From contig NZ_SPHO01000032.1 in the NCBI RefSeq assembly GCF_005845215.1, positions 1 through 51,221 of the forward strand: 51,221 bases of DNA, given 5' to 3'. This stretch comes from Clostridium sp. 1001271st1 H5. Its GTDB lineage: Bacteria > Bacillota > Clostridia > Lachnospirales > Lachnospiraceae. Positions 40,260 through 48,645 of this stretch are shown here, in pieces; the stretch's first letter is position 1, and every line of letters begins with the position of its first letter. The notes beneath the pieces were generated by a model. It ran no database searches and was not told the origin of the DNA. It saw only the letters and a program-made list of their open reading frames with translations. The position numbers and the translations under genes were made by a program.

Positions 40260-41462
40260 ATGAATGACTATTCAAAATGGAAACAAAAGTTCCTGACCAT
40301 TGCAGCGGGCCAGACTGTTTCCCTTATCGGAAGCTCCGCTGTCCAGTTTGCGCTGATTTGGTGGCTGGCCAGCGAAACCGGCTCCCCTTTAATGATGGCA
40401 TTATCCGGCCTGGTGGCATTTCTGCCCCAAATCTTTCTTGGTCCTTTTGCCGGAGTGTGGATTGACCGCCTGAAGCGTAAATATGTGGCCATTGCTGCGG
40501 ACATGTTCATCGGCCTGACAGCCGTGGTCTTTGCCGCCCTCCTGTGGCTGGGCCATCCCCCGTACTGGTCTGCCTGCGCGGTTCTGGGCATACGGGCCGT
40601 GGGAGGCGTATTCCATACGCCTGCCATTCAGTCCATCGTACCCCAGCTGGTGCCTCCGGACAAACTGGTCCGGGCCAATGGGTGGAACCAGTTCATGCAG
40701 TCCGGCGCTTTTATGCTGGGACCTGTCATAGGAGCCGCCATGTATGCCGCGCTGCCTCTTCCCGTCATCCTGCTGACTGATTTTATCGGTGCAGCAGCTG
40801 CCAGCCTTACCATGGCAGCAGTAACCATACCGGAGCCGGAACACAGCCATCAGGGACCCCCTCATTTAATCCGTGAGATGAAGGAGGGCCTGGGTATCTG
40901 CATGAGTGACCGAAGACTGATGAAACTGACTGCGGCCGCAGCCATTACCATGGTGTTCTACCTGCCCCTGGCCTCCTATTACCCCCTGATGTCCAGCACA
41001 TATTTTAAGGCCAGCGCATGGCATGGCAGCGCAGTGGAATTCCTCTATGCCTTTGGCATGATGGTATCCGCCATGATATTCGGCAGCTTGGGAAAAGTAA
41101 ATAATAAACTGAAAGCCTCCTACCTTGGACTGGCAGGAAGCGGCATCACCTGTTTTATCTGCGGCATCCTGCCCCCTGATATGCGGGCCTGGTACGTCTT
41201 TGCAGTGACCTGCATGTTCATGGGCGGCTCAGGCAGTGTTTACAATATACCATTCATAGCCTATCTGCAGGAAACCATACCTGCCGAAGCCCAGGGGCGG
41301 GCCTTCTCCCTTTTGGGAAGCATCATGTCCCTGGCCATGCCTGTGGGCCTCCTTATATCCAGCCCTGTGGCCCAGATTTTCGGGGTAAATATGTGGTTTT
41401 TGGTGGCTGGAATCGGTATCCTGGCGGTTGTGGCTGTATGCGGCCTTTCAGGAAATGATTAG
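40260..41462 (+). CDS. MFS exporter, macrolide-efflux (Mef-like) branch
   Basis: A 400-residue, about 12-TM exporter of the major facilitator superfamily. GPFAGVWIDRLKRKYVAIAADM matches motif A between TM2 and TM3 (D-RLKRK), and the second half shows GGSGSVYNIPFIAYLQ. The pattern resembles the DHA3 drug efflux branch that includes Mef proteins. The ATG at 40260 has AAAGGA 9 bases upstream; the GTG at 40221 lies on the terminator tail and is rejected. The leader-peptide/terminator arrangement upstream argues for induction by a ribosome-acting compound. Substrate is unproven. Confidence 0.87.
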   Translation: MNDYSKWKQKFLTIAAGQTVSLIGSSAVQFALIWWLASETGSPLMMALSGLVAFLPQIFLGPFAGVWIDRLKRKYVAIAADMFIGLTAVVFAALLWLGHPPYWSACAVLGIRAVGGVFHTPAIQSIVPQLVPPDKLVRANGWNQFMQSGAFMLGPVIGAAMYAALPLPVILLTDFIGAAAASLTMAAVTIPEPEHSHQGPPHLIREMKEGLGICMSDRRLMKLTAAAAITMVFYLPLASYYPLMSSTYFKASAWHGSAVEFLYAFGMMVSAMIFGSLGKVNNKLKASYLGLAGSGITCFICGILPPDMRAWYVFAVTCMFMGGSGSVYNIPFIAYLQETIPAEAQGRAFSLLGSIMSLAMPVGLLISSPVAQIFGVNMWFLVAGIGILAVVAVCGLSGND

Positions 41463-41518
41463 TACAGCATTGTACAGTTAACCGTGATATGGCACCTGCT
41501 GTCTTACACAACGCCGTA

Positions 41519-42859
41519 CTATGGCCTGTCAGAAAATTCATTTCCTCCATCTGCACGCCCTAGCGGAAAGCTTATCTGCGTCCGGAAGAAATCACCCTCC
41601 TGTCCGCTGAAAAAGCTTCCTCCGTGGGCCTCCATGATTTTAGCGCAGGTCTTAAGGCCGATTCCGCTGCTCTCCTTTGTCTCCGCATTCTCTGCTGCGT
41701 AATTGCCAATGCAGATGACGAGACAATCCGCCCGCTGCCGGTAGGACACGGTTACCGGGCGGTCCCTGTCCGCATATTTTAAAAGATTGGAAAAGATGTT
41801 TCCGAATACCCGGCGGCACAGATTGATGTCCGCCCAAAGCCTGCAGTTGATTTCATCGGAACTGCGCCTGATGTCAAACCCCTCGCTTTCCATGTCAAAA
41901 AGGCTCTCCTCCACGATTTGTCCCAGGAACTCAGCCCCATTGACCTCCTCTGCCTCCAGCTCCTCCCGTTCTCTTCCATATACAATGAAATACTCAAACA
42001 ATTTATCCGAAAGCTCCTTTATCTGGTATGCTTTATCCCGGATGGAATTCAGATACCTTCTCTGCCGTCCCCTGTCTTCCTCCTTTTCCATCTGAAGTAT
42101 GTCCACATAACCCAACAGGCTGGTCAGGGGGGTCCGCAGGTCATGGGACATGGCTGTGACCAGTTCACGGTTTGCCTTTCCTGCTTCCTCCTCCTTCTTC
42201 TGCCGTTCTTTGATGGCACAGCGCATGGCATCAATCTCCCATGCAAGGGAGGCAAGCTCATCCTTTCCCTTCACCGTAATCCGGTAATCCAGGTCCCCGC
42301 CCTTCAGTATCTGTATCTCCTGTTCCATTAAATCTATATATCTGATTTTTCCGCGAATCAGCATGACCAGTACAAGGGCAAAGACTGCCATGGATATCAC
42401 ACCGCCCAGCACGCTGGCAGCAGTATAGTAACCGTACTCCATATAATAGCTGATTCCTGCCTGGGCTGTTCCGTCTGCAAATTTCACCTCATAGAGCCAC
42501 GCGGTATCCTCCCATTCATCCATGTCAGGAACCATCACCATCACCTTGGCATCATTACTGTACTGAAATCTGCCGTCTTTATAAATGGATATGAGAAGAT
42601 TCTTTTCCCCTGAGGCCCACTTATCCAGCATCTTACTGTCATGCACGGACAGCCCGTTTTCCGTCACATAAGCCTGAAGCCGTTCCACGCCTGCCTGCTC
42701 CCTCAGGTTCATTCTCTCTTCGCTGTAAACCACCTGGTCCAGAAAGCTAAAAAACAAGGTGTTAAGGGCCATATAGAGAGCCAGGGACACAAGGGCAGAT
42801 GCCACTGCTGCCAGTGCAAGCTCTGTTCCCAGTCTGCTGATACTCCTTCTTCTATTCAA
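41519..42859 (-). CDS. Sensor histidine kinase
   Basis: A 446-residue kinase with TM1 (about 14-38), a ~105-residue extracellular domain, TM2 (about 147-169), HAMP, H-box AMSHDLRTPLT (His239), N-box GNIFSNLLKYAD and G-box SSGIGLKTCAKIMEAHGG. I chose TTG at 42859, which has AAGGGG 7 bases upstream and overlaps the regulator stop by 8 bases; the ATG at 42883 has no ribosome binding site. It is paired with the OmpR-type regulator and lies downstream of the ABC/CARDB operon on the same strand. Confidence 0.88.
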   Translation of the reverse strand: MNRRRSISRLGTELALAAVASALVSLALYMALNTLFFSFLDQVVYSEERMNLREQAGVERLQAYVTENGLSVHDSKMLDKWASGEKNLLISIYKDGRFQYSNDAKVMVMVPDMDEWEDTAWLYEVKFADGTAQAGISYYMEYGYYTAASVLGGVISMAVFALVLVMLIRGKIRYIDLMEQEIQILKGGDLDYRITVKGKDELASLAWEIDAMRCAIKERQKKEEEAGKANRELVTAMSHDLRTPLTSLLGYVDILQMEKEEDRGRQRRYLNSIRDKAYQIKELSDKLFEYFIVYGREREELEAEEVNGAEFLGQIVEESLFDMESEGFDIRRSSDEINCRLWADINLCRRVFGNIFSNLLKYADRDRPVTVSYRQRADCLVICIGNYAAENAETKESSGIGLKTCAKIMEAHGGSFFSGQEGDFFRTQISFPLGRADGGNEFSDRP

Positions 42860-43544
42860 TCCGGTACCCCTTTCCCCATACATTTACAATATATTTGGGA
42901 TTCTTTGGGTCTGTCTCCAGCTTTCTTCGGAGATTTCTGATATGGACCATCACCGTATTATTGGCGCTGTAAAAGTACGCCTCCCCCCACACGCTCTCAT
43001 AGATATTCTCAATGGTAAACAGTTTGCCCCGGTTGGACGCAAGCAGCAAAAGGATACGGTATTCCAGGTCTGTGAGAAAAATCTCCCCTCCGTTTTTCAT
43101 GACCTCGTTGAATGTTTTCTGAATGACAAGGTCCTGTATGACTATCGTCTCCGCTCCGTCCCCCTCTTTTCCCTTGTACACATGATACCGGCGTATCATG
43201 GCTTTTACCCTGGCAGCCAGCTCTGCGTAGGAAAATGGCTTTGCCAGATAGTCGTCACCCCCTGCCCCGAATCCCATTGTCTTATCGGAATCCTGGGTGC
43301 GGGCCGTAAGGAACAGGATGGGAGTGTTTAACTTTCTGCGTATCTCTGCACAGGCTGAGACCCCATTGCGGCCCGGCATCATCACGTCCAGTATGATTAA
43401 ATCGAATGTGCCGTCTGCCATGGATGCCGCCTGCTCCCCGTTCTCTGCTTCCACAACCTGGTACCCCTCACTCTCCAGCAGGATTCTCACTACCTCCCGT
43501 ATTTCGGGGTCATCATCTGCAAATAATATCTTCCGTTTGTCCAA
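42852..43544 (-). CDS. OmpR family response regulator (TTG start)
   Basis: A 230-residue regulator with receiver (Asp10-Asp12 acidic patch, Asp53 in ILDVMMPGRNG) and winged helix (LTDLEYRILLLLASNRGKLF, VHIRNLRRKLETDPKNPKYIVNVWGKGYR). The TTG at 43544 has AGAGAGG 7 bases upstream and gives the usual family length; the ATG codons at 43583 and 43562 lack such a site. Its likely targets include the ABC/CARDB operon, whose promoter has a 10-bp direct repeat of OmpR type. Confidence 0.88.
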   Translation of the reverse strand: MDKRKILFADDDPEIREVVRILLESEGYQVVEAENGEQAASMADGTFDLIILDVMMPGRNGVSACAEIRRKLNTPILFLTARTQDSDKTMGFGAGGDDYLAKPFSYAELAARVKAMIRRYHVYKGKEGDGAETIVIQDLVIQKTFNEVMKNGGEIFLTDLEYRILLLLASNRGKLFTIENIYESVWGEAYFYSANNTVMVHIRNLRRKLETDPKNPKYIVNVWGKGYRIE

Positions 43545-43724
43545 CCTGACACCTCTCTCCATAATCACGCTTTTACCGTACATCTTTTCACATGGGATGT
43601 ATCAGCCATGTAAAGCTATCTTCCATTATAGCTCAGACATACCATCTCTTCCACCAGAATAAACGGATACATTTAACTATTTTCTTTCATCTTTTTTGCT
43701 GCCCTTTCCTAACGCCCTTTCCTG

Positions 43725-45098
43725 TCAGTCATGTTTGATTGCCTCCAGCGCTGAAATCTTCACTGCTTTGCTGGCCGGATAATACCCGGCCCCCACGCCC
43801 ACTGCTATGGAAAACAGGACCGCAAACAGGGAAAGCCACCACGGTATCACAGATAATCCGGAGGGCGTGTCCGCCATGTCCGTGTCCATGACTCCCATGA
43901 CCATGGATGAGGATGACATGCCTTTGGAGGTCATATTCATGATAAATGATATGGCGTAGCTGAACACAGTACCTGCCACTCCCCCCAAAAGCCCGATACA
44001 GCCTGCTTCCAGCAGGAATATTCTCCTTATGTCCCTGACAAAACACCCCAGTGACTTCATGACGCCTATTTCCCTGGTCCGTTCAGATATGGACATAATC
44101 ATGGTATTGGTGATTCCCAGGGCAGCGACGAACAGGGAAATGGCACCCAGGCCGCCCAGCATCATCTGCTTCTGTCTGGCCTCCTGTTCCATGGGCTTGC
44201 GGATGGTTTCCATGGAACTGGTCCGGAATCCCATACGCTTTATTTCCGCCTCCGCCTCCGCCACCCGGTTCATATCCTTTACCTTGACCAGGGCGCCTGA
44301 ATACCCCTTTTTCCACTCCGTTTTTTTTCCGTTAAGCTTTGCCTGCTGGTCCAGCAGGGTCTTAAGCATTTCCAGGTCCATCACAAGGCCCATGGATGTC
44401 TCCTCGCCTTTTCCGTAATCCTCCTTCATCCTTCCTGCGGCTTCCAGCCGGCGGGTGATTTTCCTGTCGTCTTCCTTATCACTGCTGATATCCAATGTAT
44501 AAGATTCTTTCATGGAATCAAAATAAGGCGGGGGCTTCACAGGCATTCCGTTTTTATCCAGATTATCATATCCGCTGTACATGTCCACCGTATTCCTGCC
44601 CGGGGGCCTCTTGGTGTCCTCAAATATATAAGCAAAATTCTCCCCCACAAAGACACTGTCTCTTCCCGCCTTATCCCATGCCCCGTCTGTCAGCCTGTAT
44701 CCCATGGCCTGGGCCGCCTTTATGTCAATCCCTACTATGCTGGTGTAGGTTGACTTGTAGCGGCGGTTCCGTCCTGCATACAGGGTGATGGGGATGTTTT
44801 CCGCCGTAAGCCTTGGCGTCACTACTTCCACTGACCCCATTTCCTTTAAACGCCGGATTGCCTGGTTATCCAGCTTTGCCGAACGGCTCCCTTTGCCGGC
44901 CGCATAAACATTGATGATGGTCAGGTCTCCCATCTGGGCCAGCATGCTCTTCTGGGCCTCCTTCATTCCAATTCCAATGGATATCATAATGACCACGGAA
45001 CAGCAGCCGATGATAACTCCCAATACAGTGAGAAATGTCCTGCTCTTGTGACGGGTCAGATTTTGGATACATATGGTAAATAAATCCTTTGTTTTCAT
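43725..45098 (-). CDS. ABC transporter permease, MacB/FtsX type
   Basis: A 457-residue permease with the MacB plan: TM1 (about 18-42), a large extracytoplasmic domain (about 50-310), then three TMs (LGAISLFVAALGITNTMIMSI onward). FLTVLGVIIGCCSVVIMISIGIG and MSISERTREIGVMKSLGC are family signatures. Such proteins couple ATP hydrolysis to mechanical movement or extrusion across the envelope. Its ATG overlaps the stop of the CARDB-like gene by 4 bases, so the two should be made together. Confidence 0.9.
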   Translation of the reverse strand: MKTKDLFTICIQNLTRHKSRTFLTVLGVIIGCCSVVIMISIGIGMKEAQKSMLAQMGDLTIINVYAAGKGSRSAKLDNQAIRRLKEMGSVEVVTPRLTAENIPITLYAGRNRRYKSTYTSIVGIDIKAAQAMGYRLTDGAWDKAGRDSVFVGENFAYIFEDTKRPPGRNTVDMYSGYDNLDKNGMPVKPPPYFDSMKESYTLDISSDKEDDRKITRRLEAAGRMKEDYGKGEETSMGLVMDLEMLKTLLDQQAKLNGKKTEWKKGYSGALVKVKDMNRVAEAEAEIKRMGFRTSSMETIRKPMEQEARQKQMMLGGLGAISLFVAALGITNTMIMSISERTREIGVMKSLGCFVRDIRRIFLLEAGCIGLLGGVAGTVFSYAISFIMNMTSKGMSSSSMVMGVMDTDMADTPSGLSVIPWWLSLFAVLFSIAVGVGAGYYPASKAVKISALEAIKHD

Positions 45099-47464
45099 GA
45101 TTCATCATCCTCTTCTTCCAGCTCATCCCAGCCATTCTGACCGGGATTTTCCCTTTGAACATCTAATCTCCCGACTTTCTTTTTCTTTATCCACAGGACT
45201 CCTGCCAGCAATACGGCGGTAAGCATACCTGCCGGCAGCTTCCAGTCCATTTTCCTTCCTCCATCCGTTTCCCCGTCCATTATATCCGCACCTGCCAGTT
45301 CCTCGGCAGCGCCTTCTTTCACCTGGAATGTCACAGGAATCTCCATAGTCCGTATCTCCATGGACTCATCCTCATATGTCACCTTTACCTTGCCCTCAAA
45401 GGTTCCTGTCTTTTTCGGGGTTGCTATAAAGTCAATGGTCCCGCTTTTTCCGGCATCAAAATTCCCCAGGTTCAGGCTTCTGTCAATCACCTGGATATCG
45501 CCTTCCAGACTTGCCTCCACATTGTAGACCTGTCCTCTCCCCTTATTCACATAGGGAAGTGAGATGGTGGTTTCTTCATTCTGACGTATTTCCTCCACAA
45601 AAGAAGGAGGACTCACATGGAACCGGTCAGGCTGGTAAACAGGTACTGCAATGGTCTCGGCGGCAGTGGACTGTTTTCTCTCTGTCTTATCAATATACTC
45701 GTATTTGCAGGATATGGTTATTTTCGGGGACTGTACCTTGGAATCCTTTGTCTGGAATAATGCCTGGACATCCACCTGCTGCGCTTTTTTCTCCCCGGGT
45801 CCCATCTTTGGAACGTAAAATGTGTTGGATGACGAGTTGATGGATAATCCCTCTCCTGTTTCCAGGGAAATGACTACATTTTCAATGGGCGATACCTGAC
45901 TGGTATTCATAAACTCCATGCTCAGATGGAACACCTGTCCCGCTGAGACTTTATCGCCATATGTATAATTGGTGAGTATGATATTGGGCGTGGGGGCTCC
46001 CGGTGTGGCCGCCTTGCCATTGGTGGGCACCACAATACGCTCTGAATAGGTGCCCTGGACCGTTCCCTTATCTGTATCGTAGTCAAATTTTAATGTGACC
46101 CCCAGAAGCTGGGATGCCGCAGCCGACAGCTCTGCTCCTGCTTTAAGGTTCACCGGCACATCCACGGACTGGCCTGCCCCTATCTCCCCAATCTGCCGGG
46201 TATCCGTTGCTTCCAGAAGGGATATCTGGTCATTGGGCTCAAAGGTGGCCGTGAGATTCCTGATTCCTTTGACCGTGTCCGTATTTTCCAGTTTTAAAAG
46301 AATCTGAAACGGCTGGCCGGAATTGACCGGCCCCATAGGTCCTCTGTCTATGCGCAGAACCGGCTGGCCCGCGGCGGTTCCTCCTTTTACAGGCAGAAGC
46401 ACCTTCTGGGAAGAGGTGGCTGATGTCAGCTGTCCGCCTGAATAATAGTTATATTTTAATTCCAAATCAATGAGCTGGCTGGGGCCGGAAATATCCTGTC
46501 CTGCAATCAGGTTGAATTTGACCTGTCCGGTTCTCCCGGTATCCAGACGGTTAATGATTCTTGCGTTGGTGTCATCTCCTATGAACAGGGAACCTCCCGG
46601 TGTCACATTGACCACCATATCCTCAATATCCGCATCCCTGCTGGTGTTCTCAAGCTCCACTTCCAGCGTGAAATGGTCCCCGGGCCCCACCGGATTCTGC
46701 GGCGAGATTCTTCTGACTCTTATGATGGGCTGTCCCGTGGTGCTTCCCGTATCCCCATTTTCCCTGGGAGCCGACTCCTCGCATTCCGAAATGTTCACCT
46801 CCAGCTGTTCAGGAGGAATTCCCGAACTCTTAAATCCCACCTTCAGTCTCAGGGCATCCCCCCTGCCCGTATAGGTAAGCTTGGAAAATGTCACTGTAAA
46901 CTCCAGGTCATCCTCCTTATCCGATGTAATCTTTACCTTTGGATTTTCCCCATTCCGGAAACTGTCACTCAGTTTTGTTACGGTTATGCCCCGTCTTCCC
47001 ACCTCACTTGTCCTGACCCCATTGCTTCTTACATTGACCACCACCTTTGCCTGACGTCCTTTGCGCAGCACATCCAGGGTGTCTTTTGAACCGCCCAGGG
47101 CAAAAATCTCATATTCACTCACCCACAGGCTGCCGTTTCCTTCGCTGCCCTGACTTTCTCCCCCCTGCACTGCATTGCCGGAATCAGAGCCGGAACTTTC
47201 CATGTCTCTGCCTGGCTGTACTGTTCCTGTTTCAGATGCCCCAGCCCCGGCATCTTCTGTCCCGGCCCCGGCACCTTCTGCCCCGGCCCCGGCACCTTCT
47301 GTCCCGGCGGGACCGGTTTCACCATCCGTCCCTGCGGCGGCAATATGTTCCTGCGCCGCCGGACTGCCTGCCTCCTCTGCCATGGCGCTGCCGCACAGTC
47401 CAATTATCATAATAACTGAAATCATCACGGCTGCCGCCCTTTTTATCCTTCCCGCTATCTCCAT
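45095..47464 (-). CDS. Large CARDB-like (COG1361-type) extracytoplasmic membrane protein
   Basis: A 789-residue protein with a Sec signal (about 1-29), a low-complexity Gly/Ala/Glu linker (about 40-100, partly a 21-bp tandem repeat), four Ig/CARDB-like beta domains and one C-terminal TM with a Lys-rich stop (LTAVLLAGVLWIKKKKVG, about 745-762) and acidic tail. The domains show a recurring pattern: VGPGDHFTLEVELENTS, VNSGQPFQILLKLENTD, VSAGQVFHLSMEFMNTS, IRQNEETTISLPYVNKG. It sits between the ATPase and permease genes in one operon, with a 4-base overlap to the permease. An envelope subunit that extends the MacB-like permease is the simplest reading; function is unknown. Confidence 0.83.
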   Translation of the reverse strand: MEIAGRIKRAAAVMISVIMIIGLCGSAMAEEAGSPAAQEHIAAAGTDGETGPAGTEGAGAGAEGAGAGTEDAGAGASETGTVQPGRDMESSGSDSGNAVQGGESQGSEGNGSLWVSEYEIFALGGSKDTLDVLRKGRQAKVVVNVRSNGVRTSEVGRRGITVTKLSDSFRNGENPKVKITSDKEDDLEFTVTFSKLTYTGRGDALRLKVGFKSSGIPPEQLEVNISECEESAPRENGDTGSTTGQPIIRVRRISPQNPVGPGDHFTLEVELENTSRDADIEDMVVNVTPGGSLFIGDDTNARIINRLDTGRTGQVKFNLIAGQDISGPSQLIDLELKYNYYSGGQLTSATSSQKVLLPVKGGTAAGQPVLRIDRGPMGPVNSGQPFQILLKLENTDTVKGIRNLTATFEPNDQISLLEATDTRQIGEIGAGQSVDVPVNLKAGAELSAAASQLLGVTLKFDYDTDKGTVQGTYSERIVVPTNGKAATPGAPTPNIILTNYTYGDKVSAGQVFHLSMEFMNTSQVSPIENVVISLETGEGLSINSSSNTFYVPKMGPGEKKAQQVDVQALFQTKDSKVQSPKITISCKYEYIDKTERKQSTAAETIAVPVYQPDRFHVSPPSFVEEIRQNEETTISLPYVNKGRGQVYNVEASLEGDIQVIDRSLNLGNFDAGKSGTIDFIATPKKTGTFEGKVKVTYEDESMEIRTMEIPVTFQVKEGAAEELAGADIMDGETDGGRKMDWKLPAGMLTAVLLAGVLWIKKKKVGRLDVQRENPGQNGWDELEEEDDES
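47245..47307. repeat. Three 21-bp tandem repeats in the CARDB-like gene
   Basis: Three near-identical 21-bp units (47245-47265, 47266-47286, 47287-47307) encode the seven-residue Ala/Gly/Glu repeat (for example AGAGTED) of the linker after the signal peptide. Confidence 0.85.
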
Positions 47465-47466
47465 CC

Positions 47467-48171
47467 TTACCGTCCTTTCCTTTCGTCTCCCGTTATGATT
47501 CCGTCCACCAGCGTCACGATTCGGTCTGCATACCTGGACATGCCCGGGTCATGAGTTACCAGTATGATGGTCTGGTTGAACCTTCTGGCAAATCCCATGA
47601 CCATGTCCATGATTTCCGCTGTTGTTTTTGTATCCAGATTGCCGGTAGGTTCATCTGCAAACACCACCTCAGGCCTGGACACAAATGCCCGGGCAATCCC
47701 GGCCCGCTGCTGCTGTCCGCCTGACATCTGTGAGGGATAGTGGTGAAGCCGGTGTGAAAGCCCTACGCGTTTCAGCAGTTCTTCTGCCATGGCCTCCCGC
47801 TTCTTCCGTTCCATCCCCTTAAACATCAGGGGCATGGCCACATTTTCAACCGCTGTCATGGACGGCAGCAGATTATAGGACTGAAAGATAAAGCTCATGT
47901 GCTCCTGCCGGAAGGCAGCCAGCTCCTCCTCGCTCATCCGGGAAATACTTTTTCCCCGGATAAACACCTGTCCGTCCGTGGGCTTTTCCATCCCGGCCAG
48001 CTGATTCAAAAGCGTACTCTTGCCAGAACCGGACGTGCCGAAAATACAGCAGACCTCGCCTTTATAAATCTTCAGATTAATCCGTTTGAGGGCTACCACT
48101 TCCTCATCCCCCATCCGGTAAACCTTCCGTACATTTTTAACATATATAATCGGTTTTCCATGTTCCATCAT
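47467..48171 (-). CDS. ABC transporter ATPase, LolD/MacB type
   Basis: A 234-residue ATPase with Walker A GTSGSGKST (about 43-51), Q-loop in FIFQSYNLLPSMTAVENV, signature MSGGQQQR, Walker B VVFADEPTG and H-loop VTHD. This is the MacB/LolD class that pairs with FtsX-like permeases. GAGGAG lies 7 bases before the ATG. It is first in the three-gene operon; only two bases separate it from the CARDB-like gene. Confidence 0.93.
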   Translation of the reverse strand: MMEHGKPIIYVKNVRKVYRMGDEEVVALKRINLKIYKGEVCCIFGTSGSGKSTLLNQLAGMEKPTDGQVFIRGKSISRMSEEELAAFRQEHMSFIFQSYNLLPSMTAVENVAMPLMFKGMERKKREAMAEELLKRVGLSHRLHHYPSQMSGGQQQRAGIARAFVSRPEVVFADEPTGNLDTKTTAEIMDMVMGFARRFNQTIILVTHDPGMSRYADRIVTLVDGIITGDERKGR

Positions 48172-48198
48172 CTTGTCACTCCTCTTTTCATGGGCTCT

Positions 48199-48254
48199 AT
48201 CATAGAAAATAATCCCATGGAAATTACCTCATATAAATCTTAAGAAATCTTAAT
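48199..48254 (-). promoter_or_regulatory. Direct-repeat response-regulator box and -10 of the ABC operon
   Basis: On plus, AAATCTTAAG and AAATCTTAAT (48235-48244, 48245-48254) are a 10-bp-period direct repeat. On the minus strand the box ends some 8 bases before a poor -35 region, 17 bases before TATGAT (48199-48204). A helical-phase direct repeat next to a weak -35 is the classic arrangement of an OmpR-family activated promoter. Confidence 0.55.
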
Positions 48255-48286
48255 TTCCCTCTTGCCTGTATTTTTGGATGGCTCTT

Positions 48287-48379
48287 TGCTATAATGGTTC
48301 CATATCAATGGACGGCAGACTGCCGCCTGCAGACGGAAAAGGCCGTGCCGCCGGATTTAAGGTCCATTGGGCACGGCCT
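48287..48379 (+). ncRNA. Candidate small RNA or orphan promoter and hairpin
   Basis: An extended -10, TGC-TATAAT (48287-48295), is followed by a stretch with a short palindrome (CGGCAG-a-CTGCCG, about 48313-48325) and a 10-bp stem AGGCCGTGCC/GGCACGGCCT (48340-48349 with 48370-48379). No ORF with a ribosome binding site follows. The stem lacks a T-run on plus but has TTTT after it on minus, so it may instead be a minus-strand terminator. Confidence 0.3.
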
Positions 48380-48645
48380 CAGAATTACTGCTGCCAAAAA
48401 TAAGATTCTCATAAGTAATTATTAAATATTTTCATATTTTATTAATAGGCTGCTCAAACTTTTGACATAACTGAACCCTATACTTGAATTATAGATAAAC
48501 AAAACATCCTATTAATACAATATATAGCTTTTTCATACTCAGCCGGCACGACTCCCATCGCGCCGGCTCCTCTCCTTTTCAGGGTTCATTTCTTACTCTC
48601 CTGTTTCATCCTGCTGTATCACTGCTCACCCCCAAACAGCCCTGT
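48380..48645. other. AT-rich intergenic region downstream of the MATE gene
   Basis: No gene is visible. A 7-bp hairpin AGCCGGC/GCCGGCT (48541-48547 with 48562-48568) lies about 80 bases past the MATE stop but has no T-run on the minus strand. The rest is AT-rich with no distinctive pattern. Confidence 0.4.
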
